Source: DATADD01 sp046262355 (lineage in GTDB: Bacteria > Actinomycetota > CADDZG01 > WHSQ01). From it: a stretch of DNA of 47,779 nt. The stretch is from contig JBHEMX010000098.1 of the NCBI GenBank assembly GCA_046262355.1, positions 1-47,779 of the forward strand, in the 5' to 3' direction. Below, piece after piece: positions 24,437-34,615 of this stretch. The notes beneath the pieces were generated by a model, which searched no databases, had not been told where the DNA came from, and saw only the letters and a program-made list of their open reading frames with translations. A program made the translations under genes and the position numbers. Positions within the stretch are counted from its first letter, which is position 1; the number at the start of each line of letters is the position of its first letter.

Positions 24437-25999
24437 GTGAAGGACATCGCAGCCGTGTTCCACACGATCCCGGAACTCTTCGATGCCGCGCTGGAACGAT
24501 CACCCTCCAAGACGTGGCTTAGTTACGCCGACTCCAACTTCTCCTTCGAGCGTGCTCACGAACGCATAGCAGCCATGGCCTTCGCTGCTGGGGAGCTGGG
24601 GGTCGTCCGGGGAACCTCGGTACTCGCCACGACTCGCAACTCCCCCGACTACCTCTTCGCGTGGCTCGCGCTGATGCGGCTCGGGGCGGTCTTCCTTCCG
24701 GTCAATCCGGCCGGCAGCCGGGCGGAGCTCTCGGGCTTCCTGGGACAGCTACGACCGCAGGCGGTCCTCACGGACGCGGGGCTACGTGCCGTGGTCGAGG
24801 AGAGCGTCGCCGATGTCGCACCGAACACGCGAGTCGTGCCGATCGAAGAGCTCGCCGCGGCTCCTCGTGCGGCGCCTCACCGATCGGTCGCGCGTCCGGA
24901 CGACGTTGCCGTGATGATCCCGACGTCGGGTACGACCGGCCGCTCCAAGCTCGTCATGCAGACCCAACGTGCTTACGCGCTGGCCGGTGAGGGGTTCCCG
25001 TTCTGGTTGGGACTGACCGAAGAGGATCGCCTGATGACCTCTCTTCCTTTGTTCCACATCAACGCGCCTGCCTATTCGGTCCTGGGCTCGGTGGCGGCCG
25101 GCGCCGAGTTGGTCCTGCTTCCTCGTTTCTCCGGCAGCCGCTTCATCGATTGGTCGCGTCGCTACGGTGCTACCCAGTTCAACGCGATCGGTGCCATGCT
25201 CGAGATCCTCATGCGCCGGCCGGAGCAGGACGACGACGCGGACAACCCGGTGCGCCTTTGCTACACGGGACCATCGCCCGCCAAAGAGAGGCAACTCGAG
25301 ATCGAGCGCCGCTTCGGATGGAAGATCGTCTGTGGCTATGCGCTTTCCGAGAGCCCCTACGGCCTCATCTGGAAGAAGGGCACGCGCCCGTTCGGCACCC
25401 TCGGAAGCCCAAGACAACACCCAACGCTGGGCGAGATCAATCGCGCACGCGTCGTCGACCACGGCAGGCCCGTCGGCACCGGAGAGGTGGGAGAGCTCGA
25501 GCTGCACAACCCTGCCGTGATGGTCGGCTACTACAACATGCCGGAGGAAACCGCGAAGGCGCTGTCCGACGGCTGGCTGAAGACCGGCGACCTCGTACAG
25601 GTCAACGACGACGACACCTATACGTTCGTTGGACGCAAGAAGGAGCTCATCCGGCGCCGGGGCGAGAACCTGGCCCCGCTCGAGGTAGAGACGGCACTCG
25701 AAGCGCATCCTGCGGTCATGGAGGCCGCCGTCGTCGGTGTTCCATCACCGCTGTCCGAGGAAGAGGTCAAGGCGTTCGTCGTGCTCGGCAAAGGCACCCC
25801 AGTGTCCTTCACGGAGCTGCGCGACTTCGTCGCGACGCGCCTGGCTCCCTTCAAGGTCCCGCGTTATCTCGAGGTCGTCGAGGAGCTTCCCCATACGCCC
25901 ACCGGAAGGATCGCAAAGCACGAGCTCCCGCGCGAGCGCAGCGACGCGGAACACGATCTCGATCCTGAACCCGCAACGCCGGGCGGTGAGCCACGATGA
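24437..25999 (+). CDS. AMP-binding acyl-CoA ligase, CaiC-like
   Basis: A 520-residue adenylate-forming enzyme. Signature elements are the P-loop TSGTTGRSKLVM, GYALSESPYG, WLKTGDLVQ, the hinge VGRKKELIRRRGENLAPLEVE and the C-terminal PTGRIAKHEL with its catalytic lysine. The overall form resembles crotonobetaine/carnitine-CoA ligases and related carboxylate-CoA ligases. A quaternary-amine carboxylate substrate would fit the onium island upstream but is inferred. It overlaps the next gene by ATGA, so acid activation and the citryl-CoA-lyase-like step are probably consecutive. Confidence 0.88.
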   Translation: MKDIAAVFHTIPELFDAALERSPSKTWLSYADSNFSFERAHERIAAMAFAAGELGVVRGTSVLATTRNSPDYLFAWLALMRLGAVFLPVNPAGSRAELSGFLGQLRPQAVLTDAGLRAVVEESVADVAPNTRVVPIEELAAAPRAAPHRSVARPDDVAVMIPTSGTTGRSKLVMQTQRAYALAGEGFPFWLGLTEEDRLMTSLPLFHINAPAYSVLGSVAAGAELVLLPRFSGSRFIDWSRRYGATQFNAIGAMLEILMRRPEQDDDADNPVRLCYTGPSPAKERQLEIERRFGWKIVCGYALSESPYGLIWKKGTRPFGTLGSPRQHPTLGEINRARVVDHGRPVGTGEVGELELHNPAVMVGYYNMPEETAKALSDGWLKTGDLVQVNDDDTYTFVGRKKELIRRRGENLAPLEVETALEAHPAVMEAAVVGVPSPLSEEEVKAFVVLGKGTPVSFTELRDFVATRLAPFKVPRYLEVVEELPHTPTGRIAKHELPRERSDAEHDLDPEPATPGGEPR

Positions 26000-26820
26000 C
26001 CGGCGCGCCGGGAGGCGGCGAGTGGCTCCAGACCTCGGTCGGCTCCTCGACACCAGACTCGATATCCCTGCGTGGGCGCGACCTCGTCGCCGAGGTCATG
26101 GGCGAGATGTCGTTCGCAGAGGTCGCCTTCCTCTTGGCCGCCGGCCGCACCCCCTCGCAGGGCGAATCGAGACTGTTCAACGCCATCCTCGCCTCGCTCG
26201 CCGACCACGGCCTGACCCCGACGGCACTGGCGGCGCGGCTCACCTATACGGGCGCTCCCGAGGCGCTTCAGGGGGCCGTGGCGGCAGGGCTGCTGGGAGG
26301 TGGGAGCGTCTTCCTGGGCCCGGTGGAGGACACCGCCCGGTTCCTCGCAGAGGTCCTCGCGCAGGTGCCGGCCGGACGGCACTCGGACGACGCTGCGCTC
26401 GAGACGGCAGCCGCGGAGGCCGTGCGTAGCGCGATCGGCTCGGGTCGCCGGATCCCGGGGCTCGGGCATCCCATCCACAGGGAGACCGACCCACGCACGC
26501 CGAGGCTCTACGAGCTCGCACAGGACACGGGGCTCGTCGGCCCGCACCTACGCCTCCTGCGGTTCGTTGCCGCGGCGCACCGTGTCGAGAGCGGAAAGGA
26601 CCTTCCCATCAACGGGGCAGGCGCGGCGGGCGCGGCGCTCGCGGACCTCGGGTTCCCCCCTTTACTGGCGCGCGGGTTCGCGCTGCTGGCGCGCACCGCG
26701 GGCCTCATCGGCCATCTTGCCGAAGAGTCGGAGCGTCCTATCGGGATGCGCTTGTGGAAAGAGGTGGATAGACGCGCCGCGGCCGCGGGGGAGAGGGACC
26801 CGGATGGCGCCACCTCCTGA
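25996..26820 (+). CDS. Citryl-CoA lyase-like protein (citrate synthase superfamily)
   Basis: A 274-residue protein, shorter than citrate synthase (about 370-430) and of the length of stand-alone citryl-CoA lyases. Citrate-synthase-like histidine elements are visible (RRIPGLGHPIHRETDPRTPRL), with GGGSVFLGPVEDTARFL and RTAGLIGHLAEE near the end. It would cleave or join a 3-hydroxy-acyl-CoA in the citryl-CoA manner. Coupling to the CoA ligase (ATGA overlap) suggests the ligase product is its substrate. The actual substrate is unknown. Confidence 0.8.
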   Translation: MTGAPGGGEWLQTSVGSSTPDSISLRGRDLVAEVMGEMSFAEVAFLLAAGRTPSQGESRLFNAILASLADHGLTPTALAARLTYTGAPEALQGAVAAGLLGGGSVFLGPVEDTARFLAEVLAQVPAGRHSDDAALETAAAEAVRSAIGSGRRIPGLGHPIHRETDPRTPRLYELAQDTGLVGPHLRLLRFVAAAHRVESGKDLPINGAGAAGAALADLGFPPLLARGFALLARTAGLIGHLAEESERPIGMRLWKEVDRRAAAAGERDPDGATS

Positions 26821-26827
26821 GCCTCTA

Positions 26828-27703
26828 TCAAACGCGTCCTTCGGTGTCCGCGCTCCCTCTCGATGGCTTCCGCTGCCCAGCTCGGTCTTCGGCCGGGGTC
26901 GTCGGCCTGCAGAGGCCGACGGCTCGGGCATAGGCGGCCTCATCACCGGCGCCGCCCCACTTCCGGCCGATCTTGAAGTCCACCTCCCCCAGCACGATCC
27001 CACCCGAGCACTCGTAGAGCTCGCCGACGTTGCCGAGGTCGATGCCGCTGCCGACCAGCACCGGTAGTTCGACGGCTTGGCTTACCAGCGCCAAGGTCTC
27101 CGACGAGGGTGGGTCGGGACTTCGTCGCCCGGAGACGATCACCGCATCCACTCCGCCACGTTCGGCCAGATCCTTCGCCGCGTCCTCAATGGGCACGTTG
27201 AATAGTGGAGAGGCATGCTTCACGTGAACATCGCCAAGGACACTGATCCCCGGGTTCAGGGATCGCCGCAGCCGGGCGAGTTCGGCGGCGCAACCCTGGA
27301 TGATGCCCTGGTCCGTGACGTAGGCGCCGATGACGACGTTGCAGCGGATGAACTCGGCCCCGGCGGCGTGGGCGATCGAGAGAGCCGCCTCGCAGCAGTT
27401 GCGCAGGACGTTCACCCCGACCCTCATCCTGGTGTGAGTCCTGACCTCTCTCACGATGGTGGCCATCGCAGCGACGGTTATGGGAGGCACCCTCTGTCGG
27501 AAGAAGGGAGAGTCGCCGGCGTTTTCGACGATGACTCCGTCGAGACCGGAGGACTCGAGCTTCCTCGTCTCGGAGAGGGCGAACCCGATGAGCGCCTCCA
27601 TCGTGGCGTCATTGCGCGGCGCTCCTGGGAGCGCGGGCATATGGATCATGCCGATGATCGGCTTGGTCTCGAAGAGCCCGGCGCCGGCCGAACCCATACC
27701 CAT
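26828..27703 (-). CDS. BtpA/SgcQ family TIM-barrel protein
   Basis: A 291-residue protein with the family opening FETKPIIGMIHMPALPGAP and later VGVNVLRNCCEAALSIAHAAGAEFIR, ERGGVDAVIVSGRR and PVLVGSGIDLGNVGEL. BtpA is linked to photosystem I assembly in cyanobacteria and SgcQ sits in a sugar operon of E. coli; the biochemical role of the family is unsettled. The ATG at 27703 is chosen because GGGAGTGGGG lies upstream and the length then matches relatives; an ATG at 27805 adds a Pro-rich extension and has no ribosome-binding site. It is convergent with the lyase gene. Confidence 0.82.
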   Translation of the reverse strand: MGMGSAGAGLFETKPIIGMIHMPALPGAPRNDATMEALIGFALSETRKLESSGLDGVIVENAGDSPFFRQRVPPITVAAMATIVREVRTHTRMRVGVNVLRNCCEAALSIAHAAGAEFIRCNVVIGAYVTDQGIIQGCAAELARLRRSLNPGISVLGDVHVKHASPLFNVPIEDAAKDLAERGGVDAVIVSGRRSPDPPSSETLALVSQAVELPVLVGSGIDLGNVGELYECSGGIVLGEVDFKIGRKWGGAGDEAAYARAVGLCRPTTPAEDRAGQRKPSRGSADTEGRV

Positions 27704-27755
27704 AGACGCCCCACTCCCAGTGACCGATGCGGGGACGACGGGGGCCGGAGCCGCG

Positions 27756-27821
27756 CTAGGCGGACGAAGTGGGGATGGCGGCTCCGGCCCCCGATGCTCC
27801 GACATTGGCAGACAATGTCAT
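27756..27821 (-). CDS. 21-codon ORF upstream of the BtpA gene
   Basis: An ATG at 27821 with a strong GAGGAGG site opens a frame for MTLSANVGASGAGAAIPTSSA and stops before the chosen BtpA start. It may be a leader peptide, or show that this region's frame has shifted. It is not conserved in any family I know. Confidence 0.2.
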   Translation of the reverse strand: MTLSANVGASGAGAAIPTSSA

Positions 27822-27943
27822 CGCCTCCTCTTCGCTCCTCGCTGGCGACATCTTACTGCCGACGGATCATTTCTGGGCGCGCTCTCGCGCGGAGTGGCAA
27901 CGATCTATGTGTTCCGCGTGAACGGCGCGCCCGAATAGCGCGA

Positions 27944-28090
27944 TCAGCGCCGGGACCAAGAACGAACGATGAACGTGTCGATCAGCACACCCGCGGCGAG
28001 CGCGAACGCGATCTGCCCGAAGGAGTCGAGCGGCACCAGGGCAAGGAAGGCGAAGCTCGATGCGAGCGTTACCGGGTGGAACGGCAAACG
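27944..28090 (-). pseudogene. 3' fragment of an MMPL/RND-family transporter
   Basis: The last 46 residues (PFHPVTLASSFAFLALVPLDSFGQ, FALAAGVLIDTFIVRS) match the final two membrane segments of MMPL-family exporters. The upstream part of the frame has no MMPL features and lies under the SDR gene, so the other 700 or so residues of a normal MMPL protein are absent. It is a deletion remnant. Confidence 0.6.
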
Positions 28091-28136
28091 CTCCGCGACG
28101 GCTTGCTTGACGGCTGTTGCGCGCGCTGCATCTGCA

Positions 28137-29147
28137 TCAATCCTGCGCATCTGTTGAGCGCGCGCGGAGGAGCCCCAGGGCGCCCGCGGACGCGGCAAGC
28201 ACAGCGGCCACCGAGCGGCCATGCCGGGCGACCCAGAGCTGGATGCTGCGATCCTTGGCCCTGTCGTCGAAGCGACCGTGCGCACCCATGTCCCGGTCCT
28301 GATCGAGCGGGCGCTCGAGGTTGTCGTGCCGCTCCGGGGGCACGGGCTCGTTCGTCTGCTGTGCGCGGTAGCCGGTGCGAGCGAGATAAAGGTCGAGCAC
28401 CCCCGGCAGCACCTTGTTCCCAAGCCGGGTAAGGACGGTGGGCGCCCCCACGTTGAGCTCCCTCGGCCCACGTTCCGCAGCCCATGCGATCGCTCGTGCG
28501 GCGACTTCTGGTTGGTAGATTGGGGGAACCGGCTGCGCCCGGTTCGGAAGACGCGTGCGAACCCAGCCGAACTGAGGGGTGTTGAGCGCCGGGAGCTGCA
28601 CCATCGAGACTCGGACGCGGCTGCGGTCGTGGAGGAGCTCGGCCCGAAGTGAATCTTGGAAGCCCTGGATCGCATGCTTGGCTGCGCAGTACGGCGCCTG
28701 CAGCGGTATCCCTCGGTATGCCAGGGCCGACCCGACCTGCACGATGGTCCCCGAGTTGCGCGGGAGCATGCGCTTGAGCGCGGCGAGCGTGCCGTAGACG
28801 ACACCGAGGTAGGTAGCCTCGGTGACCCTGCGGAACTCATCAGGGGTTATCTCCGCCACGGGCCCAAACACCGACAGCATCGCGTTGTTCACCCACACGT
28901 CGGGAGGCCCGAGCTCGCTCTCGATGTGCGCCGCCGCGGCCTCGACATCGGCGGCGTTGGCGACGTCACAGGGAACGGTGACGACCTGTGAACCGAGCTG
29001 CGCAACGTCTCGTGCAGCGCCGGCAAGGCCTCCCTCACCCCGAGCGATCAAACCGAGCCGAGCTCCGCGTGCGGCGAACTCCCTGGCGGTGGCCCTACCC
29101 ACACCTGCGCTTGCTCCGGTGATCACGACGACCTTCTCGTGGTTCAT
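28137..29147 (-). CDS. Short-chain dehydrogenase/reductase
   Basis: A 336-residue NAD(P)-dependent oxidoreductase. It has the cofactor motif VVITGASAGVGRATA, a DVANAADVEAAAAHI acidic stretch, VNNAML (the NNAG equivalent) and the catalytic Ser...Tyr-x3-Lys in VQVGSALAYRGIPLQAPYCAAKHA. A long C-terminal extension, rich in charged residues and ending in a hydrophobic segment (VAAVLAASAGALGLLRAR), is seen in a subset of actinobacterial SDRs. The substrate is unknown. Confidence 0.88.
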   Translation of the reverse strand: MNHEKVVVITGASAGVGRATAREFAARGARLGLIARGEGGLAGAARDVAQLGSQVVTVPCDVANAADVEAAAAHIESELGPPDVWVNNAMLSVFGPVAEITPDEFRRVTEATYLGVVYGTLAALKRMLPRNSGTIVQVGSALAYRGIPLQAPYCAAKHAIQGFQDSLRAELLHDRSRVRVSMVQLPALNTPQFGWVRTRLPNRAQPVPPIYQPEVAARAIAWAAERGPRELNVGAPTVLTRLGNKVLPGVLDLYLARTGYRAQQTNEPVPPERHDNLERPLDQDRDMGAHGRFDDRAKDRSIQLWVARHGRSVAAVLAASAGALGLLRARSTDAQD

Positions 29148-29328
29148 CTATCCATCCACCTCGATGTGTTTAGTGGCTGGGCGACATCAGCATTGCTATT
29201 CCCCTCAAAGGGCGTGGCGACCCAGACGCGGGTAACGGTCGCGTCACAGGCAGGTGGGCCCGCGAGGCGCGACGAGGGGCGTCCGACGAGCGGCTTTTTC
29301 GCGTTCTCGACACGCGTTGGTGACCGGA

Positions 29329-29334
29329 TATCGT
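29329..29334 (+). promoter_or_regulatory. Candidate -10 of the phosphoribosyltransferase gene
   Basis: TATCGT ends 6 nt before ATG 29341. The gene has no Shine-Dalgarno, so a leaderless message is likely. No other feature is recognised in the 193-bp divergent region with the SDR gene. Confidence 0.4.
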
Positions 29335-29340
29335 CCCCGC

Positions 29341-29841
29341 ATGACCACCGTGTCTGCGCCGGACGTGAGGGAAGTGCTGCCGTGGAGTGAACTCGGCGCG
29401 GCGTGCCGTCATCTTGCAGAGGTCATCGCGGCCGATGACTATCGCCCGGATATCGTCCTGGCGATCGCGCGCGGAGGACTGTTCGTCGCGGGTGGACTCG
29501 GCTATGCGCTGTCCGTGAAGAACATCTATGTCATGAACGTGGAGTACTACACCGGGGTGGACGAGCGTCTTCCGCTGCCTGTGGCGTTGCCCCCCACGCC
29601 GGAGATGGTCGACATCGAGGACGCCAGGTTGCTCATCGCCGATGATGTCGCGGATACCGGTCACACACTGGCATTCGTTCATGATTTCTGTCATGGCAAG
29701 GTCGCCGAGGTGCGCTCGGCGGTGCTGTATCAGAAGCCGCGATCACTTATCGACTGCGAGTACGTGTGGCGCCGCACGGATCGGTGGATCGACTTCCCCT
29801 GGTCCTCGGAGGCGCCGGTCGGCGAAGCTGGATCCGGCTAG
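29341..29841 (+). CDS. Phosphoribosyltransferase family protein
   Basis: A 166-residue type I PRTase. The PRPP-binding motif is LLIADDVADTGHTL, with VLAIARGGLFVAGGLGYAL as the early loop and a WRRTDRWIDFPW ending similar to xanthine/hypoxanthine-guanine PRTases. A purine-salvage role is likely but the base is not certain. Confidence 0.85.
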   Translation: MTTVSAPDVREVLPWSELGAACRHLAEVIAADDYRPDIVLAIARGGLFVAGGLGYALSVKNIYVMNVEYYTGVDERLPLPVALPPTPEMVDIEDARLLIADDVADTGHTLAFVHDFCHGKVAEVRSAVLYQKPRSLIDCEYVWRRTDRWIDFPWSSEAPVGEAGSG

Positions 29842-29849
29842 CCCATCGC

Positions 29850-32740
29850 CTACCACTCCGCCAGCTTCCATATCTCCGGTTCCAATGCGTCCGGTTCGCC
29901 GACCTCCGCGAAGATCGCCACCGCAGCCTTGAGATGAGCCATGGCCTCGTCGGGGCGCTTGGCCGCGTGCAGGATGTCGGCCAGATTGTTGCGGAGGGCC
30001 GCTTCTCGGTGACGGTCCCCTTGGATCCGGCATTGTTCGAGCGCCCTGGTGGTCAAGGCCTCTGCTTGACCGAGCGTCCCGCGCGCGCTCGACACCAGCG
30101 CGAGGTTGTTCAGCGCGGCGATGCGCGCCGTGGGATCGGATAGCTCGGATGCCAGCTGGAGGCTCCGCTGCAGGTGATCCTCGGCTGCCTCCAGATGCCC
30201 TTCGTTCCTTGCGAGTACGCCGAGGATGTTATGTGCCTGGGCCCGGGATCGTGCGTCGCCCGCCCTTTCCGCCTCACCCAGCGCCTGCGCGGCCAGCTCG
30301 CGCGCGGACGAGGTCTCACCCTGACGCTGTCGCGTGAGACTGAGGTCCGCGAGGATCCGGGCGCGCTCCGAACGCTCGTCCCCTCCCGCAAGCGCCTCCA
30401 ATCCGGCCTCGTAGTGAACCGCGGCCGCAGCCCAGTCGCCTTTGCGGTGATGTAGGTTCCCGAGCTTGCCCCCGAGTACGGCGAGTCCCCGGCCCGCCTT
30501 GCGCGCCGCGGCCGCTTCGTAACTCAACAGAGCGGCTCGATAGTCACCGTTGAGCAGCTGTACGTCGCCCATCGCTTCACGCATGCCGGCCTCGTCGGGA
30601 TGACCGAGCGCAAGCGCGGTTGCGAAGTGGTCGATCGCCTCGCCGTTCGCGAAGAGCCCTTTGGCATGATTCCCGGCGAGACCGAAGAGCTGGGCGGCGC
30701 GCGTCTCTTCCCCGGCCCGCAGCAGATGGTTCGCCACGACTGCGTATAGGGAGCCATCCCGGGTTTTCCGCAGCCTGCGCTCGAGGGTTACCGCCAAGCG
30801 CTTGTGCAGCAGCCGCCTTCGAGCGAGGCTCGTTCCGTCGTAGGCGAACTCTCGAAGCTTGTCGTGGCGAAAGTCGTAGATCAACCTGGAGCGCGAAGAT
30901 CCCTCCGCCTTCTCCTCGATCAATCCACGGTCGAGCAGCCCTTCCACCGCGGCTACACATTCGTCCTCGCTGCGCCCGCTCACTTCCTGGGCGATCTCGA
31001 AGTCGAACGAACGCCCGATCGCTGCCGCGGTCGTGAGCAGTTGTCGCTCCGTTTCCGGCAACCCCTCGACTCGGGATTCGAGGAGACGGCGTACGCCCAG
31101 CGACAGTGTCGGTTCTAGCTTGCCGGATGTTCGAACCGCGGCGAGATACTCCACGAGGAACAAAGGGACGCCCTCCGTTTCCTCGAACAGTCGCCGCGCA
31201 ACCATAGTCTCATCGTCGCCGAGCTCCACGCTCGAGCGCGACACGAGTTCGGTGACGTCGACCTCGTCCAGGCGCCCAAGCTCGATCAGCGCGCCGTTGC
31301 CCGCGCGTTCGCACCCGGCAAGCAGCCGCCGGAGGCGGTGTCCGGTGGGCACCTCATCACTTCTCCAGGTTGCGATCAGAAGGACGCGATATCTGTCGAG
31401 CCGTCGCGCGAGGGAGGAGATGATGTCCACGGAGGCCTCGTCGCTCCACTGCAGGTCGTCGAGGAAGAGCGCTCCTTGGGAAGCTCCCTTGCCGAGGACC
31501 TCGACCACCCCCCTCACGAACCGGCCTTGAGCGATGGGCCCTTCGGTGGGTCCGCCGGTCGAGAGCCTCGATCTCGCTCGAACAGGTCGGGAACCAGACG
31601 CGCAGCCTCGATCACCCAGTGCTGCGGGAGGCCTGCGATGCGCTCGACGGCTTCGGCGTTGCTCAATGAGTCCTGCAGTAGGTCGGCTACCACTCCGTAG
31701 GCGAGGGAGGCGCCGTCGCGTCTGCAGCGCGCTCTTAGCACGGTCGACCCCCGCGCGCCGAGCCGGGCGACGAACTCCTCCACGAGTCGCGTCTTTCCGA
31801 TCCCCGGCTCGCCCTCTACGACGACGAGTCGACCGCCCGAAGCAAGATCGCCGTGTGCGGTGCCCAGGCCCGCCATCTCCGGCCCTCGGCCGACCAAGGG
31901 AAGATCCCGCACCCCGCCCTGGTCCGCTCTCCGGGGGTGTGGAGCCGTGGTCGCCGGCTGCGGGCGCGTTCTCGTCGCGAGACGTTCCTGCTCGATCGCG
32001 TGATACAGCTCGGTCGTGGCTTCGAGGGGCGGGACGCCAAGCTCTCGCTCCAGCACCGCCACGCATTCGCGGTACTGACGCAGCGCCGCAGAGCGCTCGC
32101 CGCGCCCCGTGAAGAGCTTCATCAACTCCTGGTGTGCGGCCTCCTGAAGCGGGTTGAGCGCGACCCAGCGCGTCGCGTAGTGAATCGCCCGGGCGAAGTC
32201 GCCCGAATCGGCCAGCGACGCGACGAGCGTCGAAAGCCCTGCGGCGAGCTCCCTACGGAGCTCTTCCGCGTGGAAGATCTGCCAGTCGTCGAAGGGGGCG
32301 CTGTCTCTCAGCGTGAATCCGGTGAGAAGATCGCCCCGGTAGAGCTCGACCGCTTCCGTCAGCGCCTCGGCACAAGAAGCGCAGCCCTTCGAAGGGCCGC
32401 CGCTTCGATGCTCGGCGCACCCGGCGAGAAGCTGCCTGAAGAGGGCGACGTCGAGCCACAGATACTCTCGCTCGAGAGCGATCTTCGCTCGATCGATGCG
32501 CAGGGACGTCCCGGCCAACCCCTTGTGCAGGACCGAGAGCGTGCGGCGCAGTGCCGCACGCGCTCGGGCCTCGTCATAGTCGGGCCACAGCAGCAGCGCG
32601 AGCGAGTCCCGAGAATGCTCGTCGTCCGTTACCGCCAGATAGACCAGCAGGGCCGTCGCCTTGCGGGTATCGACCCGCAGGGCGACGCCGTCGCGCTCGA
32701 TGCGCGGAGAACCGAGCAGACGAAGACTTAGCCTTGACAC
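29850..32740 (-). pseudogene. BTAD-AAA-TPR transcriptional regulator, interrupted by a frameshift near 31550
   Basis: The first frame (32740-31514) encodes a winged-helix plus BTAD region (SLRLLGSPRIERDGVALRVDTRKATALLVYLA, then WVALNPLQEAAHQELMKLF) and an ATPase Walker A (VVVEGEPGIGKTRLVEEF). The rest is in another frame: Walker B (GALFLDDLQW), the STAND ATPase region and a TPR array to 29850. The two join near 31548-31551, where one base missing in a CCC run would restore a continuous protein of about 963 residues. AfsR/SARP-like regulators of this build control secondary or degradative pathways. Either a real null or an assembly error. Confidence 0.8.
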
Positions 32741-32943
32741 CTAGACAACCGGTCCCGCCAAGGGCGGGGAGTGCATCGGGGACCATTCACTGCCGGGCAA
32801 TCCTATTGCGAGCGCAGTAGCGTTCTACGGACGAGCGGGCGGCCACGGCTGCCTGCAGCGACCAGGGATCCGTGACGAGATCCCCGAACAGATGTGATCG
32901 CCGTAACGATTCCGGGACGATGGCGCGGTAGAACGGAGAGCCG

Positions 32944-34579
32944 ATGAGCACCATCTCTCGAACCTTCAGGCGGATCGTTACCCGCGAGAGGCGCCCGGCG
33001 AAGCCACAGGCTTCGTCCAGGACGAGCGCGGCCGACCTTGAGACCATTTCCGAGGAGGCGCCCGTCGACCTCTCGCCGAACGACCCGCTCGTCGCCTATT
33101 TCCAAGGCGCCAGCGGCGCCGTCGACCTCGGATCGCTCGAGCTCGAGTCGCCCGGCCTGACGGAGCTGCGCGCGGCCGGCGTCCAGGTGGTCGTTCCCCT
33201 CGTCAGTCAAGGGGAGCTGATCGGGCTGCTGAACCTGGGCGCGCGGCGAAGCCGGCAGGATTACTCCGCGGACGACCGCAAGCTCCTCGCCAACCTCGCA
33301 GCGCAGGCCGCTCCCGCCGTGAGGGTCGGTCAGCTCGTGCGAGAGCAAGAGGTCGAGGTAAGGGCGCGCGAGCGCATCGAGCAGGAGCTGCGCGTCGCTC
33401 AACTCATCCAACAGCAGTTCCTACCCAAGGAGCTGCCGGAGCTGGGTGGGTGGCAGGTCTCCGCCTACTATCGCCCCGCGCGCGAGGTCGGTGGTGACTT
33501 CTACGACTTCATCGAGCTGCCCGACGGGCGAGTCGGGATCGTTGTGGGCGACGTCACCGACAAGGGTGTCCCCGCCGCCTTGGTGATGGCCACGACCCGC
33601 AGCATCCTGCGCGGCGATGCGCCGAGGCTGCTCTCGCCCGGAAAGGTGCTCGAGAGGGCCAACGATCTGCTCGTCCCGGACATCCCGGCGCAGATGTTCG
33701 CAACGTCTCTATGGTGTCCTCGACCTAGAGAACGGTCGGTTCGAGTATGCCAACGCCGGCCACAACCTGCCTTACGTGTGGACGGACGAGGGCGTCATCG
33801 AGCTGCGCGCGACGGGGATGCCCCTCGGACTCATGCGGGAGATGGAGTACGAGGAGAAGGAGGCAGTGATCCCTCCCGGCGCCACGGTCCTGCTCCACAG
33901 CGACGGCATCGCCGAGGCTCACAATCCCGAGCGGGAGATGTTCGGCTTCGACAGGCTCAAGAAGCTGATGGAGAATTCCTCTGGGGGCGAGGGGCTGATC
34001 GACGTTGTGCTCGGCGAGCTCCAGGCCTTCACCGGCGAGGGATGGCTACAGGAAGACGACATCACTCTGGTCGCGTTGGGCAGGGCGATCAGCGCACGAC
34101 ACTTCTCGAACTACGACCAGCGTCCCTCGGAACAAGAAGGCGTGCGCGACGAGTTCACGGTCGCGAGCGCCCCGGGCAACGAGCGGGAGGCGATGGATCG
34201 TGCCGCGGCTGCGGTCGCCGACGTCGGCTTGCCGGCGCGCCGTCTCGAGCAGCTGAGAACCGCCGTCGCGGAGGCGACGATGAACGCGATCGAGCACGGC
34301 AACCAAAACCGGACCGAACTGAGCGTCCTCGTTCGGGTGATGGTGGACGACGAGAAGATCGCCATCAGCATCACCGATCACGGTGGGCCCGAGGAGATCC
34401 CCGAGGCCGATCTGCCCGATCTCGAGGCCAAGCTCGCGGGGAGCCAAACGCCACGCGGGTGGGGACTCTTCCTCATCCGGAACATGGTTGACGATATGCG
34501 CACGAGCCGCGATAAGGAGCACCATGTGATCGAGCTCATCTGGCACCTGAAAGGAGAGCAGGATGACGGCTCCGTTTGA
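32944..34579 (+). pseudogene. GAF-SpoIIE phosphatase-HATPase protein, interrupted by a frameshift near 33705
   Basis: The first frame carries a GAF domain (VVVPLVSQGELIGLLNLGARR) and the start of a PP2C/SpoIIE phosphatase (YYRPAREVGGDFYDFIEL, VGDVTDKGVPAALVMA). The frame changes after PAQMFAT. The second frame continues YGVLDLENGRFEYANAGHNLPYV, ATVLLHSDGIAEA, then an RsbW-like HATPase (LRTAVAEATMNAIEHGN, GRGWGLFL-like GWGLFLIRNMVDD). Two lost bases would restore the usual FAT-Cys-LYGVLD sequence. Intact, it would dephosphorylate an anti-anti-sigma factor in a partner-switching stress pathway. Confidence 0.82.
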
Positions 34580-34615
34580 TGCAACGATCCGTCATCGTTC
34601 GGCGGTGGCGACAAG

